Shown piece after piece: positions 44,537 through 56,894 of a stretch of DNA of 64,000 bases. The stretch spans positions 1 through 64,000 of the forward strand of contig VDFB02321300.1 in assembly GCA_007258455.2 (NCBI GenBank), written 5' to 3'. The DNA comes from Sequoia sempervirens. Its lineage: Eukaryota > Streptophyta > Pinopsida > Cupressales > Cupressaceae. The translations under genes were made by a program, and so were the position numbers. How positions within the stretch are numbered: position 1 is the stretch's first letter; every line of letters begins with the position of its first letter. Below the pieces are notes generated by a model. The model had not been told where the DNA came from. It was given only the letters and a program-made list of their open reading frames with translations, and did not search any database.

Positions 44537-47500
44537 ATAAATAAGAAGTCCAAATGGGGACATATCATTATCATAACTAGATTATTTTGTTAAATGAATT
44601 GTTAATAATTTATAGGGGGTTCAACTTTAGTCAATGAATTTTGTGACTATTAATTACTACAAAGACATGGGTGGCAGGAAATATTAATGGTGACGTGATA
44701 GAAGTTTGGTGATGGTATTATTGATCCTAGGTGGTAGTTTTTAAGGAGGATTTTTATGGAAGAGTGGTGCAAAGAAACTACATGTTGCATGTATTAAGGA
44801 GGGCATAGCCGCATAAACAAAGGATTAAGAAATCACACCCCACAAGATAAAGGCCAACATGTGAAGCCTAAGAGAATTTAGCATGGAAGTTTGAGTGATG
44901 GGGAGCCCCTGCATAAGATCCAATTCAACAAATGAAAGATTGCATAACTATGCATTGCACAACATTGACTAGAGTTGTGATATGGTGCAAACCAATGAAG
45001 GTTGTTAAATAATAATGTATTTAGTGCAAGTACAATAGAGATTGTGTGGGCCTATGTTTTCATAGATGCTACATTGGAGGCAAAAGAGCAAATTTGAGTG
45101 CCTACATCAAAAATATTTTGAAAATCATCCTAGACCTTAGTACACTCTAGCATTAATTTCCTAAAATAGTATTTAATGTAGAATGATTCACTCATATAGC
45201 TAAGAGGGATTGAACTAGGTTGTTTTAGGCTTATGTGTATTAAATATTGAGTATTCTTATCATGTCTTTCTCACGTTTCACATTTCTTTGTGATATGTTG
45301 TCAAACATTTCATCTACCATGTGCATGCACTTTGTTATATTGAAGGTACTTGATCAAACAATTTGGGTATAGTGAATGCCACTCCAATTTACATGTTTAC
45401 TTGGTCAATGAATTGGAATAATTACCTTGATCATTGAAGGAAAAATAAAATGTGTGAGTGTTATTCCTAAATGAAAAAAAATACTACCATGCCCAATAAG
45501 CATATCTAGTTCTTCCTAGCATTTTGTTGATGGCCATTGTGGTGTTATGATTATAGGTATGATATTGTAGTGCCTATAAATGTCATTAACATGGTTTAGA
45601 AAATGGTTATGAATTATGTATGACATGTTATCATTGTTGATTCTTGCAACTCTAGTGCTAAGTTTTATCTTTTTAGATTTTTTTCACTTATTAATATTCA
45701 ATCCACTCTCACCTTAGTTGATACCCTATCTAGCAACAATGACTATACAATAATAATACCTATACTAGATAGTGAGTGAAAAACTTAGAACATGTTCTAG
45801 GGTGGTGTTAATGTGGATATCATGCTTATAATTTGTCTCTAAATAATGGTTGTCCCCTTAATTATTCTTCTTTATGGAATCTTTAATTATGAATTACATA
45901 TTGTTTTAGTTTGTATAGAAATGATGACATAATATAGTATGATTATGTTGTTTAGAACCATTAAACCATACTATAATATGACAACATCATATTCCATGCC
46001 AAAACATGTTTTAATGATCATATATATTTAAAGGTATTATTATTATATGGTTAAGTTGTACAAGACTACATATTAGGTAAACTATGATATACAATAGCCA
46101 CTATGTCACTTAGTATGGTTACACTTGGTATAATCACTATTAGCTTGGGTTATGTACCAAGTTTGAAGTTCTCGTCTTAGGTGAAGGGACTACTATTTCT
46201 ATAGTGGATGAATATAAGTTTGATTTTGGTTATCATGTTACTACTGAAGTATATGATCTACTCGCATAATATTGTTGATCCCAATATGGGACCTTTGGCA
46301 AGAAGTGAGATCATTGAATGGCTTTCCATAATTGTGTTTTATAGTGATACTTGGGAGGGATGAACTATGTGTACAATTAATATTTCAACTATGATGGTTT
46401 AAACAGTTTTAGTGTGATATTCTATGTTGGTGTTCAGAGTTGTACATACCAAATCCGTAAAGTCAAACATTTTCTTGAGCACTAGAGGTGTCAAACTTAG
46501 GGAAATTATCTCAAACTCATGATTATTTTGGGCAATAATGGACCAATTTACTAAATTGGATGAGACCAACAACTTTTCATTCTACTAGGCCAAGGGGGGA
46601 TTTCCTAAGGCATTGTTTTATATATAACTATAGGCAATGGACATATAACTTGACACTAACCATGCCCATTGCATAGTATACTCATATCAAGTTGTCAATA
46701 TGTATTTGTATGTTGGTTTGTAAATACAAGGTCACGCGCCTTCTTAAAGTAGACAAGCAACCATGTGAAGTGTCTAAGGATGAGGTTCTAATAACCCCTA
46801 ATAAATTTATCCACATCTAGACATGAAAGCAAATGAAACTAAATCAACACAAATTGAAATGATCTTCAAATCTAACTATTCAGTGTGTTGGGGTGATGGG
46901 AGGTTGAGCTTGAGGCAAATGAGTGTCTCTATCCAAATGGGTGAATAGTCTAAAATAATATAATGACTAGAACCCTTTTGCACTACCTTGAACAAGATAT
47001 TGTTGAAGATTATACTTTTTCAACTATACACATAACCTAGGCTCTACGCATATATACAAGAAGATAAATAAAATTATAAAATATTAAAGAATCTAACTTA
47101 GTTACCGATGAATAAACCCATACATCTCTTGCATTAATTTGATAAGATACCTTACAAAAGCTTTGCAAGGATTTAATAGTTTTCCAAATGACCAACAAAT
47201 CAAAGCTAACACCTAAATCATACGATATGATTAAGAAGAAAAATGAACCCTTTAAAAAATGTACACAATACACATGGAGACTCAAACAATGTTGAATTTT
47301 CATATTTGATTTATTCTTTTAGGAGTACAATATCACATTATAAACTCGGGATGAAGCCCAAATCATTACAATGCAAAAATATTTGAAACCCTTCAAGTAG
47401 AGACAAGAGATTTTTTACTTTGTTTGTAGTTCTACAACCTTCCTTCCTCTTTTTGAACAATAAAATGTTGGAACTATCTACCATGAACCACATTCAAGTG

Positions 47501-47746
47501 GCCTTAGGAGAAGATATTCTATTACTCACAACTATAGAGATCAACCATGCCTCCAACTCATCAAATTCATGTTTTGATATGAAATCGACTTTAATTGTGT
47601 TTATGGTTACTAGGAGACATTTTGAGGTCATCTTATTTTGAATTGTAGCATTCCTAGGTGATTAATGGCGCTTTGAAATGTATAGGAAAGTAGATAACTC
47701 TCATATTATTTTGTTGCAAAATTTTGATGGGTGGCAAGAAGTTGAG
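44537..47746. other. AT-rich sequence, nothing identified
   Basis: Over 3 kb with only short ORFs (for example 47037-47303 minus, 47420-47641 plus), none recognisable. Probably ancient decayed repeats. Confidence 0.5.
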
Positions 47747-47770
47747 TCCACTTTTTGGCCAAAAAGTGGA
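47747..47770. repeat. 24-bp perfect palindrome
   Basis: TCCACTTTTTGG on the left half and its exact complement on the right, with no spacer (centre between 47758 and 47759). Confidence 0.9.
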
Positions 47771-48604
47771 AGTTTTTTCCCTAATTTTCAGAATTTGTCA
47801 CATTTGACCTTAAGATTTGAAGCACTTAGAGATGGAATCTTGAAAAAAGTCATTGATCATAAAATCTAGTACTCAAATTCTAGTTTCCAAATATGTAGTT
47901 TATTTTAATACCCAAATGATACAAATTGATTTTCAATAGGCATTTTTAAAAACTATTGTTTAAAAGTCACTTTTTTTTTTTATCATACCATGCACATGTA
48001 TGTCATCCATATTTTGAACTAAATAATCATATTTTTCTTAATCCTTTTGGGAAAATATTTGTAACACATTGAAGCACGCTTTCAATATTTTTTGTAATTT
48101 TTAATTTTTATTGAATATTCTTTTCTGTTAATTTTTTATTGGTCATAGTTGTTTTGAAAAATCGTCGTGTATGTCACGCATAAGATGACCTAATCTTATC
48201 ATTTTTTTATTTTTTTTTCAAATTGAAAAGAATTGTCTGAAGTATGCTTTCGTACAATTTGTTTTTCAAAAAATTATTTTAATAAAAAGTTATTAAAATA
48301 CTAAAAAACCCTAATATTTCAATTTTATGCACCAGTTTCATCATAAATTAATTAAAAAATAGATAACATAATCCAATTGTAAAAAAAAGTACATATTTTG
48401 AATCTACACTCTCTCAGCTATAATGGGTTTTAATTTCATCAAAAAATTCTGCAAAAAAGGTCTTCAGACATATGCCCAAAGTCGCTATTTTCTTGTGACA
48501 TTGACAGGACCTTCAAGTTGTAGGTCAAACCAAGTCCAAAGCTTAGGTTCAGGTCCCCAAGCCTTTTCCCAAACCAAAAAACAAAGCAAAAACTCAACCA
48601 AAAA
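47771..48604. other. AT-rich sequence, nothing identified
   Basis: No gene supported. Contains one telo-box (AAACCCTAA, 48306-48314). Confidence 0.5.
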
Positions 48605-48920
48605 ATTCATATTTTAAAAAACGGGATCCCGTTCTAAAACGAGATCCCATTTCATAAAAACATATTCTTTTATGCTTTTACGAAACGGGATCCCATTTTG
48701 AAAAGTTGTCAAAAATGGAAATTTTTCAAAACAAGATCTCATTTTGAAAAGTTTTCAAAAATAGAAATTTTCCAAAAAATGGAAAGTTTCCAAAAATGGA
48801 AACTTTTCAAAATGGGATCTCATTTCGAAAAGTTGCCAAAAATGGAAAGTTTTGAAAATGGGATCCTATTTTAGTTTTAGGCTCAGGACCCCAAAGCAAA
48901 ATGGGATCTCGGTTGCTAAA
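48605..48920. repeat. Short tandem repeats with GGATCCC palindromes
   Basis: Degenerate units combining (A)CGGGATCCC(A/G)TTTTGAAAAG with TT.CCAAAAATGGAAA. Recognisable boxes lie at about 48622, 48642, 48685, 48733, 48815 and 48861. Both components are nearly palindromic, so single strands of this stretch can fold in many ways. Not coding. Confidence 0.75.
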
Positions 48921-49566
48921 AACTGAGACCTTAATTCATTTTTCATGATTTCGATATTTTTTCTAAGGTAAAAACTTCCACCTTAAGTGGACTCAACTAC
49001 ATGCTTTCACCCTGATGATGAATAAGATACTATCACCTTTAAGCTCCTTGTAAAGCTAAACTTGCAAATTTTGATTTCAAAATCAGGAATCCACCTAGAT
49101 ATCATTGGGGGATGAAATCACCTACTTCATTAATGGTGGCATGGCTACCTTCATCTCCCACCAATGGTTTTGAAGCTAAATCCACACTCATAAGACATAG
49201 CAATAACCTCTAGGTAGGAAAACCAAAACAGGTGGTTGCAAGGTCAAATCTAGGTGAAAATGGTAGCCCTAAAGCAATTTGGGAGTGGTTGGGGCGAGTA
49301 GAAATGATTTCAAAATAATTATGGAAATTTTATGAGGAACCAAATATGTGAATCAAATGCAATATTTTGGGTCAAGATTAGATATTGGGAGCGAATGGAA
49401 TAGGTATGAATGTCAAGTTGACCTCCACAAGGGAAGAGATGAGTGAGAAAGGGAAAGGGGGGTCCTTGTAGGAGAATAATGTAGAAGTGGATGTGGGAAC
49501 CATGAATTTGGAACAAAATCAAAAAATCTGAACATTTAGAGGAAGTCCATAGGAAGACTAGGGAGA
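48921..49566. other. Non-coding flank of element E1
   Basis: No supported gene. It ends at CATTT (49567-49571), the left target duplication of E1. Confidence 0.5.
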
Positions 49567-49571
49567 CATTT

Positions 49572-50735
49572 TGATGCAGAAGCATCCAGGGCCCAGAACA
49601 ATCTTGCATCATTTTTTGTGTTTGTTTCGAATAAGGGCCAAGGTTGTGAAGAGTCGTAGAGATCCAAGTTTTTCTAACTCATGTCATAGAGTTTTGAAGT
49701 TTTGAAACCTTCCGATTTAGTGATCCCTTTGTTGTCGTGGGGTTTCAAGATTTCCTAACTTTCAACTTGCATTCCCTTTGTTGTCGGCATATCGCAGGTT
49801 TTCAAAACCTTGCAACCACCAAAAAAGAGGTTCTGAGATTCGTGTTTTTGGTGATTTAGCGATGTGTGATGGAAGACTTATGGTGGGACCCAATGGGTTG
49901 ATAAGGACAGATGGCGACATCAGAAGTATACACGCGGCAGCAGCCTGCTAACCCCGCTGAGAAATTGGTGGGGCCTGATCAAGACCCACGGGGTATGCGG
50001 GAAACGGTGAGGATGGATTGAGGTTGATCGGAAGGTGCGTTGGCGATGGATGGGAACGGATACAACAATGAAGATGCTCTGATGGAACGATGGAGAGAGT
50101 GTAAGGTGAACATCGGCGAGAAGCAGGTGTATCGGCAGAAGATGATTGTAGGTTCCTCTGATAGGACGATGAGATAAAAGATATGGGGATAGCTTGAGAT
50201 GAACGATTGACAGCGGTGGATGATGAATGTGGTCAAAACACTTGGCAAGGCAATATTCAATGTATTCCACATCGTTGTTGTGAATCCATGTTCATTGGTT
50301 GACGAATGGAAGCTATTGATAGCAAGGTAACTGAATGGTCATACTATGACACAAGATAGAAGAACGACAAGGCCGACATGCAAGAAGGGAATTCTATATA
50401 TAGATAGCGAGAGATAGAGTGAGACAATGGAAAAGGCTAGGTGGCGAAGTAGCCTGAAGGTTCGTGAGAAGAGCAAGCCGACCAGAACAAGAGAGGAGAG
50501 GAGAGGTTAGACTAGTGAGAGTCTAAGGCAAATCTATTTCAAATTTGAAGATGATGTAATGAAAGCCCATTTGATAGCATGTAATGTTCTATTGACATTT
50601 CAGTAATAAAACAAAGCTATGTTTTCTCGCATTTTTCTTTGTCAACCTATGTTGTGTCAATATTATGTGTGTGTGGTTTGAGTTGGCTATGAGATTGTGA
50701 CAGCCTATTAAGTCCCTCCGGTCTCGACTATGTCA
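49572..50735 (+). repeat. E1 left LTR
   Basis: 1,164 bp, from TGATGCAGAAGC to ..GACTATGTCA, two bases before the primer-binding site. TATA-like CTATATATAGATAGCGAG near 50395. About nine in ten bases match the right LTR by eye, with mostly transition differences. Minus-strand ORFs (49920-50272) recur in the right LTR and are shadows. Confidence 0.85.
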
Positions 50736-50737
50736 AG

Positions 50738-50749
50738 TGGTATCAGAGC
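50738..50749 (+). other. E1 primer-binding site (tRNA-iMet)
   Basis: TGGTATCAGAGC, exactly complementary to the 3' end of plant initiator tRNA-Met, two bases after the LTR end. Confidence 0.9.
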
Positions 50750-51104
50750 AAGAGTTTCTAAGTCTGTAACAAAGCACCAAACATGAGGCAGTTGTAGCAA
50801 GACCTATGAGTGTGGGTTGAAGCTAGAAGACCAGCTAGTGATGAGCTGAGAAGAGTTATGGAAGGCATGTTTGTTGCAGGCATAAAAGAGGGTCTATAAC
50901 TGCTATTCTCCAATAGAGATAAAGCTGGGTAGAAGGTGTAGAGTTCCTCCACTAAGAGAAGGTGGGTAGAGGGAGCATCTTCTAGAGTCTTTGTTGGGTA
51001 GAGGATAGTTGTGTGAGCGAGATATTGTTGCAAGGAGGACTTGTAACTGTAGAAGGACTTGTGAGTTCTTGAAGATGTCTTCGAATAAGAGGACAAGATA
51101 GGCC

Positions 51105-51728
51105 ATGAGGAGACCAGTGATAATCTCATTTTGGGAAGAGTATTGGGAAAAGGTGAGAGCAAAGAAATTGATTGCAGAGCTAAAAGGGATCAAAGTGAAA
51201 TTAGATTCCCTTGAGGAAAGCTTGGGAATGAAGAATGAAGGAAGAGAAAAGATAGCAACGGAGGTTGCAAGGGTTGAAAATATTTGCAGCCCTCTGATGG
51301 AAGGGGCATGGGAGGAAGAAAATGTGGGGGCAGCCCACACAAGTGGAGAAGATGCTAAGCCACAGGTTGTAGCAATGGCATGTCAGTGGAGAGAGATGTG
51401 TGAAATGGACAGAGGGTGTTTGCAAGCTGAAATAGTGAACACAAATGGTCCCAAGTTTGATGATGGGATTGAGGAAGACAAAGATGAAAGGTTGTGGAGA
51501 GAAGAGATGAGGATAATCCAAAGTTATTTGGAAGCTGAAGGTGAAAAGTTGATGAAGCGGAAGAAATCTATTGCACCAAGAGAAGATGGTGATGAAGAGT
51601 CTTTAGAGGCTCGTGATTTTTATAACCCTTTTTGTTATGTTGTGTTTGTAGGGAATAGAGAGATTGCAACAAGATGTCAAGTCTGTGGCATCGAAGAAGG
51701 AATCCTCATACAAGAGGATAAGGAATGA
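51105..51728 (+). pseudogene. E1 ORF, 5' part (acidic, coiled coil)
   Basis: A 207-codon reading frame rich in Glu and Lys, with a probable coiled coil (KKLIAELKGIKVKLDSLEES) and no zinc knuckle or catalytic motif. It ends at TGA (51726-51728), one base before the E2 target site. Removing E2 and one copy of the GAAAA duplication, the frame continues directly past that stop into 58256-58783, so the two parts were one protein of about 380 residues with one nonsense codon. Product unknown; by position it takes the place of gag. Upstream, 50750-51104 contains RRPASDELRRVMEGMF in another frame, so the original ORF probably started earlier. Confidence 0.55.
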
Positions 51729-51731
51729 AAA
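51727..51731. repeat. E2 target-site duplication, left (GAAAA)
   Basis: GAAAA directly left of E2; the copy on the right is 58251-58255. Reading-frame continuity of the E1 ORF across the site supports it. Confidence 0.65.
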
Positions 51732-53085
51732 TTATGTAAGCAAGGTGGTTGACACTCTCAAACCAACACAAAAGATCCAACAAAATCAAGAAACAATTCT
51801 TCAACACTGTCCTATTTCCCTTTATTCAAAACTCGCAACAAGAGGCTTATAGCCTTCAAAAACCAACAAATGAAGATATCTTTTAGAGAAGCTCATACAA
51901 AGGCCAACAAAACATCATTTAAGACCTCTCAGATCCCAACATAATATCCCAAAAGATCACAAATGGTTTCTTTGACACAACCTTGAGAATCAACAAACTA
52001 TCCCTGTTTTAGGCTACTAAATTAGCCCTCTTTTACCAAGGAGGTCCCTCCTAAACAACTGATCTTCACCAAACCTCAACTGACAGTCACTAATTGTGTG
52101 ACAAAATATCAAATTCCACAATCACTTCTCAGGTTCATGACATTTTAAGCATTGATCCATGAAATCCTCCAAATTCATGCAAAAGACCTAGGGTTTATCA
52201 AAACTCACATCACTCGGGCTTCTCAAACTCCAAAATTGCACCCAACAGTTTCTAAATAGCCTGGAAAAACTCACAAAACCATCACAAGACCCAATCATCC
52301 ATCACTTCATCAAAACCCTATACCAATACCTCTTTTTCACAAAGAAAACTCACTGCCCAGCCCTAGGGCATCATCCCAATTCTCACAACTCAATTCCACT
52401 GCCTACCAAAACATGGAAACACATAAATTAGAGAGTATTGGACCCATTCCACAATAATTAGTAGGTACAAAAAGTGGAATGGGTCAGTTTTCCATTTTAG
52501 AAGACCCTCAACCCTTTGAAACTGTATAAACAGGCTGCTACAAAAAATGAATGAATTCTCCCTCAAAATTCAGGGTTAGGCTCTCAAAATTGAATCAAAT
52601 GAAAGGTAATTCATATATATACAAACCACAAAAGTATTCAAACCATAAAAATCTTGTACGGGTCCGTACAAAATGAGAAAATTTCTCGAAACACAGAAAA
52701 TTGCAATAGAAAACGTTGTATTTTTATTGGAAATCTTCAACACAGAAATTAACAACCCCTCTTCGTGCCATGGAAAGGATTTATATAGCAATTAAATTTG
52801 AATTTTAAACATTCCAATGTTCATAACTACCTTTTGAACTACCATGACCTTTCCTATTCCCTAAGTTGCATTTTTGACAATTTTGCATGACAACAATTTT
52901 TTTTTTTGCAACTTTTGCACTTTTAACACAATTGACCCTAAAATCCCCCAGTTACATCATAAATGGTCTTTTAGACCTTATTTAGCATAAATATACTCAA
53001 ACCACCCCATACTAACCTAAACTCACCTACTGACCAACATCAAATGATCAAATTTTGACAAAAGCTTTTAGGTGCTCCTGCACCA
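51732..53085 (-). repeat. E2 3' LTR
   Basis: 1,354 bp; direct copy of 56895-58250. On the minus strand a TATA box (TATATAAATCC, near 52780-52790) precedes TTTCCATGGCACGAAGAGG, the probable transcription start region. Contains the repeated CCTAGGGTTTATC segment (52190). Confidence 0.85.
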
Positions 53086-53162
53086 TACAACCCCACAGAA
53101 AAGAACTCATGCCACATGAGTTGTGTCTTATACCAATTTCTCCAAGCTTCACACATATTCCA

Positions 53163-54010
53163 CTAATCTGCAAACACTTTCCATTGATCCATACACCAAG
53201 ATCTTCCAATCTGCCTTGAATCTTTGTTCTTGCTTGCATATGAATTTGTCTTCATTTCTGTTTTTAGACCTGATGATGGTCTTTTATTTTCTCCTTGACC
53301 AAAACTTGCTTGTCCCCCATATATACCTACAAACAAACAACATATAGTAATCCATTGTACTGACTTCTTCTTTGTTTCAACTTCATCCTTGCATCTGCCC
53401 TTAACTTCTTGTACACTTTGTCCCTGCATCACTTTCATCAGACTTTTTGTTTTGTCAACACCATATACCATTGTACTAACAGACCTATCACCTGATGTAC
53501 CTGCAAATTCCTTATACCTTGAAACTTTACTCTTGCCTATAGGACACACAATGGTCCCCACCAAAACATTCTCATTCAAATTCACTGTCAACTCCTTTAC
53601 TACTATATCAACTTTCACATTTGTTATCAGTGCTTTCTTAGACCTTGGACTCATTGAAGCTTCCAACTTTTTATCTTCCTTCACAACATTCACAAATTAT
53701 TTCTTCCCACACATAATCACCTTGGATTTACCCTTTTCATCTTCCACCAAAGGAGTCTAAACAAACTTACATCCATCCTTCTCTATTGTATATGTGTTTT
53801 CTCTTCCATCATACAATGCATGCTTGTCATATTGCTAGGGCCTACCTAGGAGTAGATGATAGCAATCCATAGGAAGAATATCACAAACTACCCTATCCTT
53901 ATAGCCTCCAATTTGAAACTCTACCACATCTTGTTCATTGACCAACAAATATTTCCCATCACTCAACCAAGACACTTTATAGGGTAACTCATGAGGAACT
54001 TTTTGTAAAT
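53163..54010 (-). pseudogene. E2 protease C-terminal part and unrecognised tail
   Basis: Continues the protease reading after the E3 insertion: HELPYKVSWLSDGKYLLVNE, VEFQIGGYKD, CDILPMDCYHLLLGRP, the usual C-terminal half of a plant gypsy protease. Then a TAG stands where a tryptophan is expected (QYDKHALYDGR follows). In the same frame after two more stops comes a lysine-rich region (53163-53693; VVKEDKKLEASMSPRSKKAL, VLVGTIVCPIGKS) ending near the 3' LTR. RT normally begins in this area, but nothing RT-like is present, so the polymerase region has been deleted or never belonged to this derivative. The tail is unrecognised; the overlapping + strand ORF at 53389-53760 is its shadow. Confidence 0.65.
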
Positions 54011-54283
54011 TGTAATGTCCCCTTCTAGCTAGACATTGATACATCGGCATGATTAGCCTATTAGTGGCCCTCATAGGCTAATAGGGCATGTTTAGAGGGT
54101 CTTTTTAGCAGATACCTAATTGGTAGTTGGCTTCTTTTGGGGGTTCAATATTTATATGGAGGTGTTCTAATGATTTATTGATATGTTTCTATTTTTAGAA
54201 ACCTCATGTTATAAGGTGGTGTTATATTTGTACTTTATGTTATAAGTTATTATTTTATTATAAAGTGCAAATATAAATTATAA

Positions 54284-54314
<31 letters not shown>

Positions 54315-55507
54315 TATTATGATGCTTCTAGAAGCCCTAATGAGGAGAAAGAAAAATATAAAAGAGGGTGAAGGCTGCTATTATTCTCATCCAGCAATTG
54401 ACATTTACAATTTTATGAGCACTTGTGGAGCTAAAAGTTTCTGCAGTATATTTTCTTTGGGAATGAGAACTTCCATTGATAGCATAACTGAGGAAGTGAA
54501 ATATCTTCTAAAGGGTTGTAGTTGTTGGAGAGGTTACTTCAAACTTCTCATTGAGCAAAATTTGTGGCCAAAGGCCAATTTTGTCATAAATCAATTCAGA
54601 GATTATCAAAGACAATTTTGGTATTAATATTATCATCTTTTCTTGGCATCTTGGAGGTCGATTGGCATTGGAGGCAATCTGATTTTAAATATCAGAATTT
54701 TTAGTCCATAAGGAGAACCATGATTTTGCATAGAACTCTTCCAATGTGGTTCGATTTTTCTTGAGAAGGGTGGCGCTTGACTCAAGGGAGATAGGCGACT
54801 TCATTGGAGGCAATTTGGAGTGGCAAGGAGCTAGAAATTAATTATTATCTTCATTCACATTAGCAACAGGGGTGATTCCTTGAAGAGTTCGATTTGGCTT
54901 GAGGAGTGAACATTTTGCTTGGGATTTGATTGCTTCTTCATCTATCAACAAGGGCGCCATCAAGCAACCAAGTTTCTTTAAGAGTTGTTCATCATTTCAT
55001 TGCATAATAGGAGTTTAGTATTTCAGTTATAGGTGTGCATCCATTATCAACATTGTCATAAATTGAAGTTATTGTAAATGCCAAGAGTCTTGGCCATTTT
55101 GTAATAAGCATTGTATTGGATAATCATTTGAAATTAAGGATAAATAAGTAGTTGAGAAATCATAGTTGTTATTGTGCATTTAAATATCATTTGAACTCAG
55201 CTTAGTAGAATGCATTCCAAGTGTTTGACAAAATGTCTCTTGGTTGTAGATGCATTTTATCCATGTAGTTTCTCATTTATATGCATTTGAAAATACAAAA
55301 AGTGATTTCATTGCACTTAGATATTTGCATAGACATTGTAGAAGTTATTTTCCAAGCTCTCAAATCAATTTAGCATTCATTACAATCATCAAATTACAAA
55401 CTGAAAACTCAGACCAGCAAACAAGAACATTGCATACAAACTGTTTGAAAAAATTACAAGGAAGCAAATTGAAGAGATTAAGGTCAATTTGAGCAAGGCA
55501 CATTACA
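54011..55507. mobile_element. Solo LTR E3 inside the E2 protease, TSD TAAAT
   Basis: 1,497 bp, starting TGTAATGTCCCCTTCTAGC and ending GGCACATTACA, with perfect TAAAT duplications at 54006-54010 and 55508-55512. The E2 protease reading stops at one side and resumes at the other. TATA-like ATATAAAAGAGG near 54355; an (AAT)n run at about 54284-54312. No internal region, so a solo LTR. Its first 200 bp are shared with 26484-26720. Short ORFs (54319-54627, 55250-55492) are unsupported. Confidence 0.9.
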
Positions 55508-55512
55508 TAAAT

Positions 55513-56810
55513 TCAGTTTATTGACCATCTCACTTCACACCATATTTTTCAATAGAGCCAAAATCAATAACAATTTTGCATACCTTATTCTTGCACTTAC
55601 ATGTGGTCTTGAAAATACTCTTCCTTTGCAATGGTTCCATCTCCTTTGCTGCCTTCAATATAGTCTTCCTCATCATCAGCATTTCCCCTGTTTCAGGAGC
55701 AGCCCTTAAATTTGTAGAATGAGTGCTCTCAAAATCCTCTTCTTGTACTATTTGTGCTCTCCTTTCAGTCCTCTTTACTCCACTCAATGAACTACCAAAC
55801 TTTTCAGGACATCTCCATGAAGGATGACAATATTGATTACAATTATAACATCTCCCTGAAAATTCATTAGAATTTCTACCACCACTAAACCTCCCTCTAC
55901 CCCTAAAACCTCCTCTAGCATCAACACCTTGCTCCTTACCTCTATTTGCTTCTTCTTGTTCCTCACTTAGCTGCTTTGGTGTAGGGATTATTCCTCTCCC
56001 TCTTGTGCTAGTACCTCTTCCTCTAATAGATTTCTCTTTCCTTCTTTTAAGCTTTTCCTCCACCCTAATTGCTAATTGAAAACACTCTTCAACAGTCTTT
56101 GGGTTAGCAACAACAAGTTCATCTTGAATATTAAATCTGAGACCACCTAGATAACTAGCCACTTTTTCAACTTCATCTTCATCCCTTCTTGACCTTATAC
56201 TTAATTTGTAAAATTCATCTATATATGCCTTGACATCTAGATCTTTTTGTTTCAAACCTTGCAACTTCTTATACAATTGAATTTCATAATCCTTTGGAAG
56301 AAACTTACCTTTCAATTTTTGTACCATTTTGTCCCAAGAAACTATTCTTGACTTGCCTTGTTTTCTCCTCTCTGCTTGTTCATAGTCCCACCATAAAAGA
56401 GCATGACATTTGAGTTTAGTCTATGCCACCTTCACCATCTATTCATCAAAAATGTCTTCACTTTCAAAGTAATTATCCATAGCTACAATCCAATCAAGCA
56501 ATTCTTCTTCATTTAAATTTCCACCATACATAGGAAGATCAACTTTTACCTTCATTGAATCACCTTTCACTACTTTGAGCATCTTTACCATCCTTTGATC
56601 TTCAGGGTCTAATTCCTCATCAACATCTTCATATTCTTCATCTTCCTCCTCTGTTTCACTCTCTTCATTCTCATCTCTTCTTTTCTTTGTCTCCAACACA
56701 GCAAGCCTTTCCAATATTGCATTATGTGACTCTAGAAGCTTAGCATGCTTCTCTTTCAGATCCTGCAACTCTCTAGCAACACCAACACCCTTCGGAGGCA
56801 TCTTCACCAA
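55513..56810 (-). pseudogene. E2 gag and protease N-terminal part
   Basis: Starts at ATG 56810 (MVKMPPKGVG), 70 nt after the primer-binding site. N-terminal coiled coil (LQDLKEKHAKLLESHNAILE), an acidic segment, then the retrotransposon gag domain (LKGKFLPKDY, LQGLKQKDLDVKAYIDEFYK, SYLGGLRFNIQDEL), an Arg/Gly-rich linker and a CCHC knuckle CYNCNQYCHPSWRC with intact CX2CX4HX4C spacing. The protease start follows: CKIVIDFGSIE (DFG at 55557-55565, where DSG is the active-site motif). Two in-frame TAG stops lie at about 56439 and 56418, after FDE and VA. A one-base shift just after the DFG puts the rest of the protease in another frame, then E3 interrupts it. Capsid and RNA-packaging protein of the element; non-functional here. 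Confidence 0.85.
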
Positions 56811-56880
56811 TTTGTCTTTTCACCTTCCAATCAACTTTCTTCAAACCTGCAAAATTCAACCAAAGAGACCTTGTCCTTGA

Positions 56881-56892
56881 GCTCTAATACCA
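56881..56892 (-). other. E2 primer-binding site (tRNA-iMet)
   Basis: On the minus strand TGGTATTAGAGC, one mismatch from the initiator tRNA-Met site used by E1, two bases inside the 5' LTR. Confidence 0.85.
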
Positions 56893-56894
56893 CC

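Noticed and set aside
49920..50272. Minus-strand ORFs with near-copies at 59357-59735
   Set aside because: They recur because they lie antisense in the two LTRs of E1; no domain and no independent support.
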